7,245 nucleotides of DNA, taken from the NCBI GenBank assembly GCA_021789565.1, contig JAJYJL010000392.1, positions 1 to 7,245 of the forward strand, given 5' to 3'. The position numbers and the translations under genes were made by a program. This document shows, in pieces, positions 6,016 through 7,245 of the stretch. Every line of letters begins with the position of its first letter. Position 1 is the first letter of the stretch. This DNA comes from Acidobacteriota bacterium. GTDB taxonomy: Bacteria; Acidobacteriota; Terriglobia; UBA7540. Below the pieces are notes generated by a model, which saw only the letters and a program-made list of their open reading frames with translations, searched no databases and was not told the DNA's origin.

Positions 6016-6870
6016 ATGCGAAAGGTTGCGAGAAGAATGCATTTGAAGAGGTCAATCCGCACGATTGTCAGTTCGCCGGGAAGAGCCGTAATTTTTGTCC
6101 TGCTTGCGGTGATTTCCATAGGGATTATGTACCCCTTTTTCTTCATGGCAATTACCTCGCTCCGCTCTCAGTCACAATACGCCGTAGGAAGAGGATTCTC
6201 GCTCTCGAGCTGGAGGAATCTGTTTTCGACAGTCCCAGTCGTGAGAGAGATGGGCAATTCTCTCTTGGTCTGTGCTGTCGCAATCGCCCTTATCCTTGTC
6301 GTTGCTACTTCCGCAGGGTACGCCCTCTCCAAGGCGCGTTTTCGGGGTCAAAGTGTTGCGCTGCTCGGGATCGTGGGCGCGATGATGATACCGGTGCAGT
6401 CGATCATTATTCCGGAATATGTCAATTTTGTGAAGGTGCACCTTGTCAACAACTACTTCGGCGCAATCCTCGTGTACGTGGCCGTCGGCACGCCCTTTGC
6501 GACGTTCCTAATGACGACATACTTCAGGGGCATCCCAAATGAGTTAGTCGATGCCGGACTATGTGACGGACTTGGCTATTTTGGGGTGTTTCGGCGGATT
6601 GCCTTGCCTATGGCTCGACCCGCCCTTGCCACTGTGGTCGTCTTGCAGTTCATTCCGATTTGGAACGACCTGCTGGTCGGACTGCTGTTTCTCCAGGAAC
6701 CCAACGTCCGAACCTTCACCGTTGGCCTTGGGGTGCTCGCTTCTTCCAGACTGGTCAGCATTCCAGGGCTGATGGCTGGATCTTTACTCAGTACGCTCCC
6801 GGCAGCTGGCGTGTACGTGCTGTTTCAACGATATCTGGTTTCGGGGCTGACCCTTGGCGCCTCAAAGTGA
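6016..6870 (+). CDS. ABC transporter permease, CUT1 type, second subunit (MalG/UgpE-like)
   Basis: This 284-residue protein is the other half of the channel. It has a short basic tail and about six membrane segments at 24-47, 81-103, 113-133, 148-168, 203-226 and 252-271. After the first segment comes A-I-T-S-L-R-S (45-51), typical of MalG-type subunits. The EAA loop at 176-199 (E-L-V-D-A-G-L-C-D-G-L-G-Y-F-G-V-F-R-R-I-A-L-P) departs from consensus: the usual E-A-A is D-A-G and the usual D-G-A is D-G-L. The invariant Gly and the final L-P are kept. The W-N-D-L-L segment (216-220) also fits the family. Two starts are possible, ATG 6016 and ATG 6037; neither has a strong ribosome binding site, and 6037 would give a more usual tail. 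No ATPase gene follows, so the system must borrow one from elsewhere in the genome, or it lies beyond the window. Confidence 0.95.
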   Translation: MRKVARRMHLKRSIRTIVSSPGRAVIFVLLAVISIGIMYPFFFMAITSLRSQSQYAVGRGFSLSSWRNLFSTVPVVREMGNSLLVCAVAIALILVVATSAGYALSKARFRGQSVALLGIVGAMMIPVQSIIIPEYVNFVKVHLVNNYFGAILVYVAVGTPFATFLMTTYFRGIPNELVDAGLCDGLGYFGVFRRIALPMARPALATVVVLQFIPIWNDLLVGLLFLQEPNVRTFTVGLGVLASSRLVSIPGLMAGSLLSTLPAAGVYVLFQRYLVSGLTLGASK

Positions 6871-6879
6871 AGGTGAGGT

Positions 6880-6899
6880 ATCGAGTGGCATCGAGTGGT
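6880..6899 (+). repeat. 10-bp tandem direct repeat
   Basis: ATCGAGTGGC is followed directly by ATCGAGTGGT, two copies differing at the last base, just after the second permease gene. It is short enough to be chance. A transcription-factor or slippage role cannot be judged from one site. Confidence 0.4.
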
Positions 6900-6928
6900 C
6901 GTCTTTATGGTTGCCGTGGAGGCGCCGA

Positions 6929-6956
6929 GCTTGAGTCGGGAGTACCCCGATCGAGC
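6929..6956 (+). other. stem-loop just upstream of the phosphorylase ribosome binding site
   Basis: GCTTGA-g-TCGGG pairs with CCCGA-TCGAGC around the 5-nt loop AGTAC. This gives 11 pairs with one bulged G and one G-U pair. No T-tract follows, so it is not a standard terminator. It ends 14 nt before AAGGAG and could protect the permease mRNA end, mark a processing site, or modulate phosphorylase expression. Confidence 0.45.
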
Positions 6957-6984
6957 CACGTGAAAAAATGAAGGAGAATTAAAA

Positions 6985-7245
6985 ATGGCGATTTACCTAC
7001 GCGCAAGCGAGGGCGAATACGCGGAGCGAGTACTCGTCGCGGGTGACCCCGGAAGGATTACTCGCCTAGCGGGAATGCTCGACGGAGCGGTGCAGATAAC
7101 GGACAACCGCGGCTTGGTCGGATTCACCGGCGCGCACCGGGGGGTGAGCGTGAGTGTGCAGTCGAGCGGAATGGGTTGTCCAAGCATGGCGATGGTTGGT
7201 GAGGAACTGCTCGACTACGGGGTCAAGAAGATTATAAGGATTGGA
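6985..7245 (+). CDS. nucleoside phosphorylase (PNP/UDP family), N-terminal part (cut by right edge)
   Basis: Members split a nucleoside with inorganic phosphate into a free base and (deoxy)ribose-1-phosphate in the cytoplasm. The 87 visible codons show the family blocks in order: V-L-V-A-G-D-P-G-R (16-24, phosphate loop with Gly20 and Arg24), N-R-G-L-V-G-F-T-G (41-49, with Arg42 matching the phosphate-binding Arg from the neighbouring subunit), S-S-G-M-G-C-P-S (60-67) and I-I-R-I-G (83-87, with the phosphate-binding Arg85). The opening resembles the hexameric DeoD and archaeal MTA/purine phosphorylase branch more than E. coli uridine phosphorylase. The His that contacts the ribose in those enzymes aligns with Tyr4. 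The base- and ribose-recognition residues further on are missing, so purine, pyrimidine or methylthioadenosine use cannot be decided. AAGGAG (6971-6976) lies 8 nt before ATG. It appears to be the fourth gene of the transporter operon. Confidence 0.92.
   Translation, partial: MAIYLRASEGEYAERVLVAGDPGRITRLAGMLDGAVQITDNRGLVGFTGAHRGVSVSVQSSGMGCPSMAMVGEELLDYGVKKIIRIG

Noticed and set aside
1..7245. CRISPR array or long repeats
   Set aside because: No spaced direct repeats longer than the 10-bp tandem pair at 6880-6899 were seen.

Overview
The window most resembles a carbohydrate- or nucleoside-uptake locus from a moderately GC-rich actinobacterium. That placement is an inference. It rests on the style of the lipoprotein signal, the GTG starts, the purine-rich ribosome binding sites and the overall base composition, and no rRNA or other phylogenetic marker is present to confirm it.

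The left part is read on the minus strand. An IclR-family regulator (2013-2840) is followed after two bases by a zinc-dependent medium-chain dehydrogenase (991-2010). Further along the same strand, at the left edge, lies the N-terminal 125 codons of an HpcH/HpaI-family aldolase (1-377). Between the dehydrogenase and the aldolase is a decayed left end of an IS3-family insertion sequence on the plus strand (about 538-823). Its orfA runs into unrelated sequence, and no orfB or right end is visible.

The right part is read on the plus strand. A family-1 solute-binding lipoprotein (3454-4788) is followed by two inner-membrane permeases of the CUT1 type (4963-5922 and 6016-6870). Next comes the first 87 codons of a nucleoside phosphorylase (6985 to the right edge). 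No ABC ATPase is present in the window.

The two halves diverge from a 613-bp region without a recognisable gene (2841-3453). It holds divergent promoter candidates, a 15-bp dyad that overlaps the regulator's own -10 candidate, and a leader of roughly 500 nt with several perfect stem-loops ahead of the binding-protein gene.

The working model is inferred from gene content. The binding protein and permeases, with an ATPase from elsewhere, import a nucleoside or similar N-ribosyl compound, and the phosphorylase splits it with phosphate. The dehydrogenase and the pyruvate-type aldolase would then process the sugar portion, under IclR control. The pairing of a CUT1 importer, a nucleoside phosphorylase, a zinc dehydrogenase and an HpcH aldolase is unusual. 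The phosphorylase also has Tyr where characterised relatives have a ribose-contacting His near the N terminus, so its substrate may not be an ordinary nucleoside.
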